Source: Adiantum capillus-veneris (taxonomy: Eukaryota; Streptophyta; Polypodiopsida; Polypodiales; Pteridaceae). From it: a stretch of DNA of 60,000 nucleotides. The stretch covers positions 96,167,342 to 96,227,341 of the forward strand of contig CM043953.1 in assembly GCA_014529385.2 (NCBI GenBank), written 5' to 3'. The position numbers and the translations under genes are program-made. The notes beneath the pieces were generated by a model. That model had not been told where the DNA came from and searched no databases. It worked only from the letters and a program-made list of their open reading frames with translations. Below, in pieces: positions 9,885-20,000 of this stretch. The number at the start of each line of letters is the position of its first letter. Within the stretch, counting starts at the first letter, position 1.

Positions 9885-12800
9885 TTACTCTAATGTAGCA
9901 TTGTAAGCATTGACAAGGTTCATCCTATCCTTAAGTTGTACTCCTTGCATCCATTTAGCATCTTCAAAAGGATAATTTTTGAACTTAATAAGATACCGTC
10001 GGATAATCTTACCATGTCGTAGTACCTTGTCTTCATGCCGAAGGATAGCTTCGGGTTGTAGCACCTCTTCTTGGTCTTCAACTTCGGGAGGGTCTTCAAT
10101 AATTGGTTCAATTGGTGGCTCTCCTTTGTAGGGCTTAAGTAAGCTTACATGAAAGGCATTGTGTATAAGCCAATGGTTGGGCAACTTGAGTTGATAAGCC
10201 GTCTCATTGATAGGCTTCAAGATTTGGAAAGGACCATAGTATCTTTTTGCTAGTTTAGCATAATACTTTTGATGGCCCGTAGGATTTTTGCCCGTCGTTT
10301 GCCTTAATCGAGCCTTAGGAAACTTGAGTAAGACCCAATCATTTTCTTTGAACATTAAGGCTCTTCTGTGCTTATCAGCAACAGCTTTTTGCCTTTTTTG
10401 AGAGATGGCTATAGCCTCCCTAATCTTTTGAAAAGATTCTTGTAGGTCACGGCTATACTCATCGACGGCAAAGATCTTCCCATGTACTTTCAGTAGCAAG
10501 GGACTTTTAGGTCTTCCTTCTATGATCTCGAAAGGTGCTTTGCCCGTAGAAGTATGTACAGTATTATTGTAGGCATACTCTACTAGCGGTAAATACTTTT
10601 CCCATTGTGAGTGTTGATCTACTTCGGTAACATAAGTCTTGAGTAGATCGAGTATCGTAAGATTGGCTATCTCACTTTGGCCATCCATTTGTGGGTGATA
10701 GGCCGAAGAGAAATTCAATCTTGTTCCTAGATTTTCAAAGAGACCTTTCCAGAAATTACTGGTCATTCTAGGATCTCTATCTGACACGATGGATGTGGGT
10801 AATCCATGGTGTTTGAAAATCTGAGATATGAAGAGAGTTGCCATTTGATGTGCCTTAATAGTCTTTTTGACAGGAATAAAATGTGCTTGCTTGCTAAACC
10901 TGTCGATTATTGTCCATATTCCTGTATTCCCATGGATAGACTTGGGTAATCCAAAGATGAAATCCATGGATATACTCTCCCATGGTGAATTTGGAATAGG
11001 CAATGGCTGGAGTAATCGAGGTTGCTTCCCTCTATCATACTTGGTCTTTTGGCATTCTACACATTTTGAAACATACTCTTGTATGTCCACTTTCATGGTA
11101 GGCCAATAGAAATACGTCTCTACTCCTCGGAGAGTAGGTTGAATACCTCTATGCCTTGCATATGGAGGAGCATGGGATTCATACATAACCTTCTCACGAA
11201 GGGAATGGGTAACACATAGCCTATTGCCGTGGAGAAGATAACCATCCTGCAAGGTGAATGGTTCCTCTTTCTTCCCCAAAGCAAGGGCTGACATTATGTC
11301 TCTAAAGTCAGGGTCAGTAGCATACTCATCTATCATAGAGGATAGATCATTGTGAGTAGCTATAGACACCGCATTAACTTTTGGTCGTTGTGAAAGTGCA
11401 TCGGAAACTTGATTGTGCTTACCAGCTATGTGAGCAATATGGAAATTAAATTGCGAAAGAAAATTTGCCCACCTCATTTGTTTGTCGGAAAGCTTGGTTT
11501 GCGTCATGAAATACTTGAGACTTTGGTGGTCGGTTCGTAGGATAAATGGAGTCCCCAATAGGTAGTGCTTCCATGTGTCTAGGGCATGTAGAACAGCTAA
11601 AAGCTCTTTCTCATAAATGCCCAAGACTCGTTCATCACCATTGAGCCTTCGGCTCTCATATGCTATGGCATGCCCTTCTTGAAGCAAAACTGCTCCAAGG
11701 CAATCACCACAAGCATCACATTGGACCTCAAATGGCTTTGAGAGATCCGGAAGCACGAGGACTGGTTGGGAAGTAAGCTTCTCTTTGAGTTTTTGAAAAG
11801 CATTTTGCTCCTTAGCAGACCATACAAACTTAACGTTCTTCTTGGTTAAGTCGTGTAGTGGTCCTGCTACTTGAGAGAATTTTGCTATGAAGCGTCTATA
11901 GTATGCACACATACCAATAAAGCTTCTTAGCTCATGTAGATTCCTTGGGTTAGGCCATGATTTTATTACCTCTAACTTTGATGGATCCATACTAATACCA
12001 TCGTGAGAGATAATATGGCCTAGATATTGAATCTCTTGAAGGAAGAATTCACTTTTCTTTTGGTTGAGAAAAAGTTTGTTCTCCCTCAAGGCTTGAAAAA
12101 TCACTTGGAGATGTTGCTTATGTTCCTCCAAAGACTTGGAGTAGATGATGATATCATCGAAGAACACTCCAGTGAATTTTCGATATGGTCTAAAAATTTT
12201 CTCCATCAAACGATTGAACGTAGCTGGTGCATTAGTCAAGCCAAAAGGCATGACTAGATATTCATAAAGACCATTTGTTGTGCGAAACGCGGTCTTTAAG
12301 ATATCCTCATCCACTATCCTTATTTGATGATAGCCACTCTTAAGGTCAATCCTACTGAAGTAGGTAGAGCCTTGTAGCTTATCAAACAGATCTTCTACCC
12401 GAGGTACGGGAAATCTTTTTTTGATAGTGATATGGTTTAGTGCTCGATAGTCTACACACATACGGTATGTACCATCTTTCTTTTGCACTAAAAGGACTGG
12501 AGAACAAAAGGGAGAGGAACTAGGCCTCACCATCCCTTTTTCTACCAGCTCTTGTACTTGCCTCATGATCTCCTCTTGTTGAGCTTGTGAGACTCGATAA
12601 GGAGGTTTGTTAGGCGGTGAGCTTCCTGGAAGGAGCTCAATACGATGGTCATCATCCCCTCGTTTTGGAGGTAGGTCCATAGGGATATCATCGATGAACA
12701 CATCTTGGAATCCTTTTAGAAAAGTAGACAAGTCTAACTCTTCTTGATTCCTATCATTTTCATTTGATGAAACATTATTAGCTTTTAGAGACTCTTTGAC

Positions 12801-14666
12801 ATAAATCATGTACGCAGAAACTGAGCTCTTCATTGATTTATCAAAAGAAAGAGGATTTACAAGTGGAATAGTGCGACCACGCTCACTAGCATCTATATAC
12901 ATGTTCTTTCCCCTGTAGGTGAAGTAAATTCTCCTTTCAGGGAACTTCATGTTGGCAGCCATGCGATCAAACCATGGTGCCCCTAGGATAACATCCTGAT
13001 GTTGGAGGGGAGAGATGAAGAAGTCTTCTTTGTCGACATAGCTTTGGACATGAAGCCTCAACTTCCCAATCAAGGGAGTAACGGAGGCATGTTGTCCCTT
13101 GAAAGCTGCATCAGCTGTTACTATATCTCCCATCTCAAAAGCTTGAATGCCCAACTTGGTGGCCAACTCTATTGATATGAAGTTGAGAGTAGAGCCAGGA
13201 TCAAACAAGATGAAGGCATCATGCTCTCTTACCTTTCCCCAAGCATAGGAGAGTGATGATCCTTTGCAATGAGCATCCTCTTTTGGAGCTTCGATGGTGG
13301 AAGCCCTAGGAGTCTCATTGCGAGTATTCTTCTTGGGGCAAGAACGATAGCCATGTCCTTGCTCCCCACACTTGAAACACTTATGGTCCTTGCGAAAAGC
13401 TTCAAGCTCTTCAGGAGAGAGTTTGTTTTTACCTTTGTAAACTCCCTTCTCCTTGGACCGATTGTTGTTGTTGTTGTTGGAAGTGCCTTGGGAATTATTT
13501 TGAGCATTGGATTTCCCCTTTGCATCATTTTTATCTTTGTTTTCCATGGGCTTGACATTACGTCTAGCCCCTTGATGGAAATTGATGCGTGAAGCAACCA
13601 TGGTGTGGTGGATTACTTCGGTAATAGTACCGGGCCGTTGAGAGTTGATATATTCGGCCATCTCTTCAGGTAATCCCGCACAGAATTGTTGTCTTTGCTC
13701 GGCAAAGTCTATCTTTTGAAAGACAGTAGCTTTGAGATGTAAATCCCAAAACTTATCTACATACTTGTTGATAGACTCATGAGAGAGGAGCTTCAAGCCG
13801 TGCCATTCGGTAAGAACTTTATCTTTAGTATCGCTTGGAAGAAATTGCTTCATGATGGAAACTCGTAGAGTTTTCCATGTCTTTGGGGCTTCTCCATTGC
13901 CACGAAGGCTAGCCCACCATTGACGAGCTGATTTTTGGAAGTGCATAGCTACATGGCGTAGCTTGGAGGACTCTGTGAAGCCCTCGTCCCCAAAGGCCGC
14001 ATCAAATTGCTGGATGAAGGCCAACACTTTGTCGGTAGCACCAAAGGTGCCATCGTAGGTGAGAAAAGAGATACTCTTTCCTCCCTCCTTGAACTTCTTT
14101 AGCTTTTGTGACCTTCGCCATGTAGGAAATGATTTACGATGTCCTCCCCTCTTGTATTCTCTAGGAGAATAGCCATAACTTTCATCGGAAGAGAAGGAAG
14201 GTGAAGAAGAAGGAGAAGAGGGTGACCTCTTCCTAGCCCTTTTCTTCCTTTGTTTCCTCTCTTGCCTTTGAGAGTGATGAGGAGAAGGACTATGGGTTGC
14301 TCTTTTCCTCTTGGGAGGAGTAGGCGATCGTCTAGACCGCCTTCTTCGTGGAGCCACTTCTTCAGAAGAACTTAGACTTTCATTGCTTTCTTTCTCTTTG
14401 GATTCCTCCTCTCGAATGCGAGAGAGTCTTCTTTTGGGGGTCTCTTCAAGAGGCCTCCTAAGCTCTCTCTCCTCTTGGAGAGGAAGGGAAATTCCATAAG
14501 CACGAAGTTGTTGAGTAACTTCGGCTTGCAAGGTAGGGTTGCCCATAGCTTGTTGCAACCTAGTCACAAGATAATTCACAAACATGGGAGCATCATCATT
14601 AGCACCTTCATGTGAAAAATCAAAGCTATCAATGTTCATTCTACTCTCTTGATTATTGTCAGCCAT
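9885..14666 (-). CDS. Gypsy-A gag-pol polyprotein (1,593 aa), intact
   Basis: One unbroken frame carries all gypsy domains in Ty3 order. Residues 60-200 are Arg/Ser-rich. A retrotransposon gag core follows (about 200-320, with MHFQKSARQWWASLRG). A CCHC zinc knuckle CFKCGEQGHGYRSC is near 430. The aspartic protease has FDPGST (about 486). The reverse transcriptase has KKDGTYRMCVDYRALN and the active-site FFDDII (about 833). RNase H has VQCDAC (about 980) and RTDHQS (about 1,042). The integrase has an HHCC finger ending CVECQKTK, then DDE residues in SMDFIFG (about 1,238), SDRD (about 1,297) and DGQSEIAN (about 1,331). A C-terminal chromodomain-like segment lies at about 1,540-1,588 (IRRYLIKFKNYPFEDAKW). 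Gag and pol share one frame. The first ATG fits, since it lies 402 bp inside the primer-binding site. The element looks autonomous. Confidence 0.95.
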   Translation of the reverse strand: MADNNQESRMNIDSFDFSHEGANDDAPMFVNYLVTRLQQAMGNPTLQAEVTQQLRAYGISLPLQEERELRRPLEETPKRRLSRIREEESKEKESNESLSSSEEVAPRRRRSRRSPTPPKRKRATHSPSPHHSQRQERKQRKKRARKRSPSSPSSSPSFSSDESYGYSPREYKRGGHRKSFPTWRRSQKLKKFKEGGKSISFLTYDGTFGATDKVLAFIQQFDAAFGDEGFTESSKLRHVAMHFQKSARQWWASLRGNGEAPKTWKTLRVSIMKQFLPSDTKDKVLTEWHGLKLLSHESINKYVDKFWDLHLKATVFQKIDFAEQRQQFCAGLPEEMAEYINSQRPGTITEVIHHTMVASRINFHQGARRNVKPMENKDKNDAKGKSNAQNNSQGTSNNNNNNRSKEKGVYKGKNKLSPEELEAFRKDHKCFKCGEQGHGYRSCPKKNTRNETPRASTIEAPKEDAHCKGSSLSYAWGKVREHDAFILFDPGSTLNFISIELATKLGIQAFEMGDIVTADAAFKGQHASVTPLIGKLRLHVQSYVDKEDFFISPLQHQDVILGAPWFDRMAANMKFPERRIYFTYRGKNMYIDASERGRTIPLVNPLSFDKSMKSSVSAYMIYVKESLKANNVSSNENDRNQEELDLSTFLKGFQDVFIDDIPMDLPPKRGDDDHRIELLPGSSPPNKPPYRVSQAQQEEIMRQVQELVEKGMVRPSSSPFCSPVLLVQKKDGTYRMCVDYRALNHITIKKRFPVPRVEDLFDKLQGSTYFSRIDLKSGYHQIRIVDEDILKTAFRTTNGLYEYLVMPFGLTNAPATFNRLMEKIFRPYRKFTGVFFDDIIIYSKSLEEHKQHLQVIFQALRENKLFLNQKKSEFFLQEIQYLGHIISHDGISMDPSKLEVIKSWPNPRNLHELRSFIGMCAYYRRFIAKFSQVAGPLHDLTKKNVKFVWSAKEQNAFQKLKEKLTSQPVLVLPDLSKPFEVQCDACGDCLGAVLLQEGHAIAYESRRLNGDERVLGIYEKELLAVLHALDTWKHYLLGTPFILRTDHQSLKYFMTQTKLSDKQMRWANFLSQFNFHIAHIAGKHNQVSDALSQRPKVNAVSIATHNDLSSMIDEYATDPDFRDIMSALALGKKEEPFTLQDGYLLHGNRLCVTHSLREKVMYESHAPPYARHRGIQPTLRGVETYFYWPTMKVDIQEYVSKCVECQKTKYDRGKQPRLLQPLPIPNSPWESISMDFIFGLPKSIHGNTGIWTIIDRFSKQAHFIPVKKTIKAHQMATLFISQIFKHHGLPTSIVSDRDPRMTSNFWKGLFENLGTRLNFSSAYHPQMDGQSEIANLTILDLLKTYVTEVDQHSQWEKYLPLVEYAYNNTVHTSTGKAPFEIIEGRPKSPLLLKVHGKIFAVDEYSRDLQESFQKIREAIAISQKRQKAVADKHRRALMFKENDWVLLKFPKARLRQTTGKNPTGHQKYYAKLAKRYYGPFQILKPINETAYQLKLPNHWLIHNAFHVSLLKPYKGEPPIEPIIEDPPEVEDQEEVLQPEAILRHEDKVLRHGKIIRRYLIKFKNYPFEDAKWMQGVQLKDRMNLVNAYNATLE

Positions 14667-15068
14667 GATAACAAAATTTTATGTATGTACTTAGTGTATG
14701 CTTTGGCAATTCAAAACCTTAGTTGCCACTCCTCTTAGCCTTTGAAAATCGGCTCTTAAGTATCTACACCCACGGCTCAAAATGGTTAATTATAGAGAAT
14801 AGAGGAATAGGTCTAACATAGCAGAGTTGCCAAGGGCTAGCTCCTTTTGGACTTCTTATCGCTCAATAATGGTAAAGCCGTAGGCAAGTCTAAAAAGACT
14901 CCATTATTAAGTCCAAAGCTCCCGAGGTGTGCACCATCCCCCACATAGTGGGCTTAACAAAACCGGTATTAGATCCCAGTTCCACTTACTCTATTATAAT
15001 TAACAACATCAACCATTTATAGGCTACTTAAGGACCTCTCTTCTTAAGCAAGAAAAGAGAAACCAAAT
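14667..15068 (-). other. 5' leader of gypsy-A
   Basis: Untranslated leader between the primer-binding site and the gag ATG. No long frame. RNA packaging signals are expected in such leaders but none can be named from sequence alone. Confidence 0.6.
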
Positions 15069-15080
15069 GCTCTGATACCA
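15069..15080 (-). other. Primer-binding site of gypsy-A (tRNA-iMet type)
   Basis: The minus strand reads TGGTATCAGAGC one base inside the 5' LTR. This is the usual plant LTR-element site complementary to the 3' end of initiator tRNA-Met, and it fixes the orientation of the element. Confidence 0.92.
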
Positions 15081-15081
15081 A

Positions 15082-16706
15082 TGTAATGGAATTTGCCTAT
15101 TCAGTTTGAGAATAGCGGAATTTAATGAGAGTACTTTCAAGAAATGATTTTGTGAGCATAGCGGGTAGACATAATTGAAGATAGCAACATAATCATAGCA
15201 ATTAGTTAACTTGGCATAGACAATACTTTTGCAAGAGAGAGAGTTTAGAGAACATGACAACAATTGAGGACCGGATTTATGTGGAGCCGGTCCCCCCTCC
15301 AATAGGCATTTGTATTATGATTTCTCCCATAAAGAGAGACTTGTTACAATACAATCTTTGTGTTCCTTGTGACCTAGGTGATGCCATGAAGATGGAAGGC
15401 TTCATGCACCACAAACATAACATAAACTTGAAGAAAGCTTTAACTATCCCAAGCCTCAGTCCCAAGACCTCAAACACCTTCGAAGGTGGAGAGAGCTAGC
15501 AGGGAATGAGGGTAGGGAAGAGGAAGAAGAAACATTTCGTAGGAGAAAGAATTAGTTCCTCACTTATCATACTCTTGTTGCTAGCATACATAATAGCATA
15601 GTAATGAAGAAGAAGGAGATGGCAAGCTTAAGCATTGAAGCATGGCTCTTGGTTGGATTTGCACTCCATAGCCAAGAGTGTTGGTGTAGGCTCTCAACCT
15701 CTACTTGCTTGGAGAGGGAGCTCTTGCACTTTGCATAGCACACAATGAGAGTGATTGTGAGTGTGTGTGGGTGAGTATACCCCCTAGGCACCCCCCTAGC
15801 TTGCTTGGGTCGACCCCCCCTTGTAGCTCATGCCTGAAGCTCATTGGACCCCTCCAGGCCTAGCCAATCACAAGCAGGAGCCATTACAAGCAACATGGGT
15901 AGCCTTGGGACAAGTGTCCCCCTTTCCCCTTTGAGAGAGAGGACTTGATAAATGCTAAAACAACTAGATAATTCATGTAATTTATCATTGGACCCCTTTG
16001 AAGCTTAGCCAATAGGCTTCAAGCAACACATGAAGGTAACATGGGTAGGGGCCTGACATGTGTCCTTGCTGCCTCTTCAAGTTGGGGCTTCCCTTGTGTG
16101 TGTGAGTGGGTGTTCTCTCTCTAGCTCCTAGGAAAAGGGCTCGCCCCCCCTCTTGTAGGAATGATTTTGACTTTAGGTGATCAAGCACCTTACTCATCAA
16201 GCATGACAAAGCACTTGAACTAGGGGGTGTTCCCACAAGCATCTCAGGCAAGCTTCTCAAAGCACCTCAAGTACCTTAATCATGCAGCAAGTCAAGCACC
16301 TCAAGCATGGAGCCAGTCAAGCACCTCAAGAATCTTAATCAAGCACCTCAAGCATGAAAAACACCTCAAGCATGACAAGCACCTCAAGCAGGACAAGCAC
16401 CTCGAGCTTGGGCCGGGTTCCCACCTCAAGCTCAGCCCTAGCTTACTTAAGGTCAAAAGGACTTTTACACACATTTATTGGAGGTCTTCAATGAAGCTAA
16501 CCCTAAGGTCTTATGCTCCATTGGTTAGCCTTGCTCTTTGATAGACCATCTCCCTTTTGGGCCCCTTTACATTGGCCCCGTGTTGAGATAGATCTAAAAG
16601 CACATACCTATATCTTAACACTTGTTCCCGTTTATTCTCCCACATTAAGTGATCAATTTAATATGAGAAAATCATTTGGGTTAGTTAGATATTAGATTTT
16701 ATGACA
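15082..16706 (-). repeat. 5' LTR of gypsy-A (1,625 bp)
   Basis: Near-identical partner of 7,923-9,525, with the same ends. It should contain the promoter on the minus strand. I could not assign a convincing TATA box. Confidence 0.93.
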
Positions 16707-17551
16707 AGAGACTCTTACACCAGCCATCCTTCTGCCATGGTCCCCTCTGGATGCGCTTTTTGGCGACCAAAACCCTTAAGTGTTTTCATGAACCGCTCTA
16801 GAAAGAACATCCAACGGCTGTGGAGTGTACCTGCCACTGCAACCTCATCTACTACGTGGACGAGCAAGTGCATTTGGATAGTTAGGCAGCTCGTGGGTAG
16901 ATACTTCTCAATCATGCAAACTGCCTCAATGGAGTTAGCCCTTGCGACTGCAATAGATTCCTTCTGTATCTCCTTGGAAGATATCCACCGCACTAGCTCT
17001 GAAATCTTGTATATGGAGGTCCGCAGTTCCTCCGTTAAACACCCCTTGATCACAATTGGAAGAATGAATTGCAAGAACTTATGCCAGTTGTGCGATTTCA
17101 GTCCTGACAGTTGATCGTCACGGGTGAATGCTGTCTTGAGACATCACATATATCCTGTTGGCGTTCTGAACTCTGAAATCACCCTTTTAACTTGTCGCTC
17201 TTCACTTTTTAGCAATACCCATGGCGCTATTGGAAGTTTTGTTTGGCCAGCTGCATTGGTGAAAGGTCACAGCTCTAGCATCTTTCCAACTGACTGCAAA
17301 TCATCTTGTGAAGCTCAGTTCTCTTTCATTCCCATGATTGTCTTCCAGAGGAGCTCTCCCACATTCTTGAATATATGCATTGGATCCAGCAAATGGTTAA
17401 TTAGTAGATCACCCCAGTACGGCAACGTATGGAGAATGGACAAACGTTTCAGTCCTGGAACAGGTTGCCCCTCATGTTGCTCCCATCGGCGACGCCACTC
17501 TTGTACATGCATAGGACGACATTCGACACGACCAAGCTGACCTTCGCACAA
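16707..17551 (-). pseudogene. TNP2 transposase, DUF4218-like part, CACTA-A
   Basis: The frame at 16,715-17,074 encodes QFILPIVIKGCL and LLVHVVDEVAVAGTLHSRWM, FLERFMKTLKG, the DUF4218-type region that follows TNP2 transposase domains. The upstream piece at 17,315-17,551 has LKRLSILHTLPYWGDLLINH and LLDPMHIFKNVGELLW, the end of the TNP2 core. Between them the sequence is frameshifted. CACTA-B has the same blocks in the same order (53,415-54,160). The missing link to the DUF4216-like part lies at 7.7-7.9 kb, left of gypsy-A. Confidence 0.8.
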
Positions 17552-18273
17552 GTGATGGCCATCTGGAAGATAACAGTGATGGCGTCAGTGGATCTTTCGT
17601 AGAATGCCACCGCATGAACTTTGCAATGGAACCACAACAAAACATGCTTTTTATCCTAGGAATAATAGGGAAATGCCGCAACACTTTAGCTGGCACTGTC
17701 TCGCCAACTGCATCTTGTTTGTAGTGCATTGCTCCGCACTTAGGACACGACAGACAATCTGTGAATTCATTGCGAAAAAGAATGCAATCATTTGGACATG
17801 CATGAATCTTGGTGTAGTCCAAGCCAATTGAGGTCAATAGTTGCTTTGCGTCTGGCCTGGAGGGGAGCATTTCATTGCCAGCCGGGAGAAGTTGCTCCCG
17901 CAACAACCTGTTTAAGCCGCATTAATTAAAAAAGCTCTCCAAGCATGTCATCGTTGCAATCTCAATTGTAAATTACGTACCTAAACAAAGCAGTGATGCT
18001 TACATCTGACCACCCGTACACTGACTGAAGATTCAAAAACGCTAGACAAGTACGAAGCACAGATATTTTGGCGCCTTCATAGATTGGTTGACGTGCAAAC
18101 TTCCTCAACATGTCTTCATGAGATAGGTGCACGGCTTCTGGTGCTGCTTCGTTAGCGTTCTCCTCTCTTGTCTGGAAGAAGGCATCCAGCATCTCCTCCA
18201 TGCCGTCGTCTTCTATCTGTAAGCCCTTTTTTGCTTCCATCCTTGTCTCTATATTGGTCGGACCTTCACACAT
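17552..18273 (-). pseudogene. TNP2 transposase, N-terminal part, CACTA-A
   Basis: The frame at 17,962-18,273 is the acidic N-terminal exon and ends ...LQSVYGWSDVSITALF before a donor-like TTTAG/GTACGT. After an intron of roughly 70 bp the frame resumes near 17,906. It has LTSIGLDYTKIHACPNDCIL, FRNEFTDCLSCPKCGA and KVLRHFPIIPRIKSMF, the signature N-terminal block of TNP2 transposases with paired Cys residues. Past FMRWHSTKDPLTP the reading jumps straight to sequence near the end of the core. The central transposase part, present at 54,478-54,972 in CACTA-B, has been deleted. Confidence 0.82.
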
Positions 18274-18515
18274 AATCCTTTTTCTCTCTCTCTCTTCAGA
18301 TGTAGGTGCTATGTCGCGAAAATCAATGCCCGTTCCGTAGAGTCATATCGTAGATTCTATACGGTTTCTCTAGCAAACTCTCCGTACTTGTGCACATGCT
18401 CATTACATATCCTAAGCTTGCGCAGGATTTGATACTTGCAGAGCATGCACGAGCATGAAATATTTTCCTCCATGTTAGTTGATGACGTTGCCATCTACAA
18501 TGATTAGTACACATG

Positions 18516-18654
18516 GTCCAGAGGTGTACAAGGATCAGGACCACCGGGTCAAAATCTCGTCTTTATTGGTCAAATCCTATATGGGTAGACACATACGTGC
18601 ACTCCCACGTGTACATGGCAATGCATGTAGCGGGCAAAACCCCTTTGCCTCTTT
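18516..18654 (-). promoter_or_regulatory. Conserved 5' block upstream of TNP2 (probable promoter/leader), CACTA-A
   Basis: About 140 bp upstream of the TNP2 first exon match 56,032-56,175 in CACTA-B, although the surrounding DNA has diverged. Shared pieces on the plus strand include ACCACCGGGT, ATCTCGTCTTTATTGGTCAA and AAAACCCCTTTGCCTCTT. On the element strand the middle piece contains a CCAAT box (TTGACCAATAAAGACGAGAT). Conservation outside coding sequence suggests promoter or leader function. Confidence 0.5.
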
Positions 18655-18659
18655 TAGTT

Positions 18660-19018
18660 CCATAGTTTCTTCTAGAGGGAGAGAGAGAGGGATAGAGAGA
18701 GTTTCTGTCCTTTTCACACAATTGGTCAACCAACCTAACTCTTTCTCTCTCTCTCTTTCTCTATCTACTATCTATCTCTCTCTCTCTACCTCTGTAGCTG
18801 TCTCTAGTTAATTCTCTCTCTCTCTATATATATATATTTATCACTCTCTATCCCTTTATTTCTCTCTCTCTGTCTATGTACCCTATCTCTCGTTCTTTCT
18901 CTCTCGATCTCGCTCTCGCTATCTCCCTTTCTCTCTCTCTCTCTCTCGATCTCGATCTCGCTCTCGCTATCTCTCTATTTTCCTATTCCCTATCTCTCTC
19001 TCTGTCTCGCTCTCCACT

Positions 19019-19070
<52 letters not shown>

Positions 19071-19110
19071 TCTCTCTCTATTCCCTATCTCTCTCTCTCT
19101 CTATTCCCTA

Positions 19111-19171
<61 letters not shown>

Positions 19172-19200
19172 ACTTCCCTATCTCTCTACTGATCGAATTA
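18660..19200. repeat. Long CT-rich polypyrimidine region
   Basis: About 540 bp made almost entirely of CTCT runs broken by TATCTCTATTCC-like and CTCGATCTCGCTCTCGCTAT-like interruptions. All frames here are artefacts of the repeat. Confidence 0.9.
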
Positions 19201-19611
19201 GCGACTGAGCTAGGGAGATCCAGACGCCCACGACTGCGGACACCAGACTACACAACATCGACAAAGGCTACATCAGAGGATCCAGGTCACTTTGGCTCGA
19301 CATGCACAACGCCCGATCAGACTACTGACCATGGAGGAGATTGATGAGGTCCGCCAGCGACACAGATGTTGGATCTCCTATGATCTACCTATCCTAGCTA
19401 GCTGTTTTCGCTTCTTAGTCCACACCCAGCAGTTTAGGATTCCATAATGTTTTATTTTGTCATTTTGTCATCTTGTTATTCTGACTTTGTATCAGATCCA
19501 CCACATTGTAACTTTCTGGTCTCATAGGTCACTTTGGTCTTTTGAAGACGTTAATATAACATTTCATTTCATTTCTTTATTTAATTTTAATTTCCTACGC
19601 ATACATTAATT
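19201..19611 (+). other. Unassigned unique sequence with a 38-codon ORF
   Basis: This stretch between two repeat blocks is not low-complexity. A 38-codon frame starts at ATG 19,331 (MEEIDEVRQRHRCW) and ends at a TAA near 19,447. It is followed by T-rich sequence and repeated CATTT words. It may be the 5' flank of CACTA-A or a remnant of another element. I do not recognise it. Confidence 0.3.
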
Positions 19612-19701
19612 CTGTCTCTCTCTCTAGTTTTAATTTCCTACGCATACATTTTTTTTTCTCTCTCTCTCTCTCTCTCTCTTTAATTTCCTACACGCACACA
19701 C

Positions 19702-19753
<52 letters not shown>

Positions 19754-19841
19754 TTCCTACACACACACACACCGCTCTCTCTCTCTCTCTCTTTCCTACA
19801 CACACACACCGCTCTCTCTCTCTCTCTTTCCTACACACACA

Positions 19842-19874
<33 letters not shown>

Positions 19875-19964
19875 GACACACACACACACACACACCGCTC
19901 TCTCTCTCTCTCTCTATCTCTTTCCTACACACACACATGATGTAGAGAGAGAGAGAGAGAGGGG

Positions 19965-19995
<31 letters not shown>

Positions 19996-20000
19996 AGGGG
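19612..20000. repeat. Higher-order array of nested CT/CA microsatellites ending in poly-G
   Basis: Units of the form CTCTCT(n)-TTTCCTA-CACACA(n)-CCG recur about five times between 19,670 and 19,935, with varying CT and CA lengths. A GA run and then about 33 consecutive G with one A interruption (19,966-20,000) close the block. Slippage has changed unit length while the hinge words TTTCCTA and CCG were kept. Confidence 0.9.

Larger units (their letters stand above)
7923..16706 (-). mobile_element. Gypsy-A: near-intact Ty3/gypsy (chromovirus-like) retrotransposon
   Basis: An 8,784-bp element with two LTRs of 1,603 and 1,625 bp (TGTAATGG...TTATGACA on the plus strand), a tRNA-iMet-type primer-binding site next to the right LTR, a polypurine tract next to the left LTR, and one unbroken gag-pol frame between. 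By eye I count about seven base differences and one 22-bp indel between the LTRs, so the insertion is recent. It lies inside the transposase gene of CACTA-A. The target duplication is AGAG (4 bp, possibly 5 with a change: AAGAG left, AGAGA right). Confidence 0.92.
6533..18654 (-). mobile_element. CACTA-A: decayed CACTA (En/Spm) transposon, split by gypsy-A
   Basis: TNP2-type transposase pieces occur on both sides of gypsy-A in the right order for one minus-strand gene. The N-terminal and catalytic-region pieces lie at 17,315-18,273, the DUF4218-like part at 16,715-17,074, and the DUF4216-like part with the C-terminus at 6,810-7,730. The join at 7,922/16,707 falls where the related CACTA-B is continuous near 53,425. 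I did not find CACTA termini: the left limit is arbitrary near 6,533 and the right end is lost in CT repeats beyond 18,654. The middle of the transposase is deleted, so the element is dead. Confidence 0.75.

Noticed and set aside
18876-19208. 110-codon Leu/Ser-rich frame
   Set aside because: Pure product of CT repeat translation.
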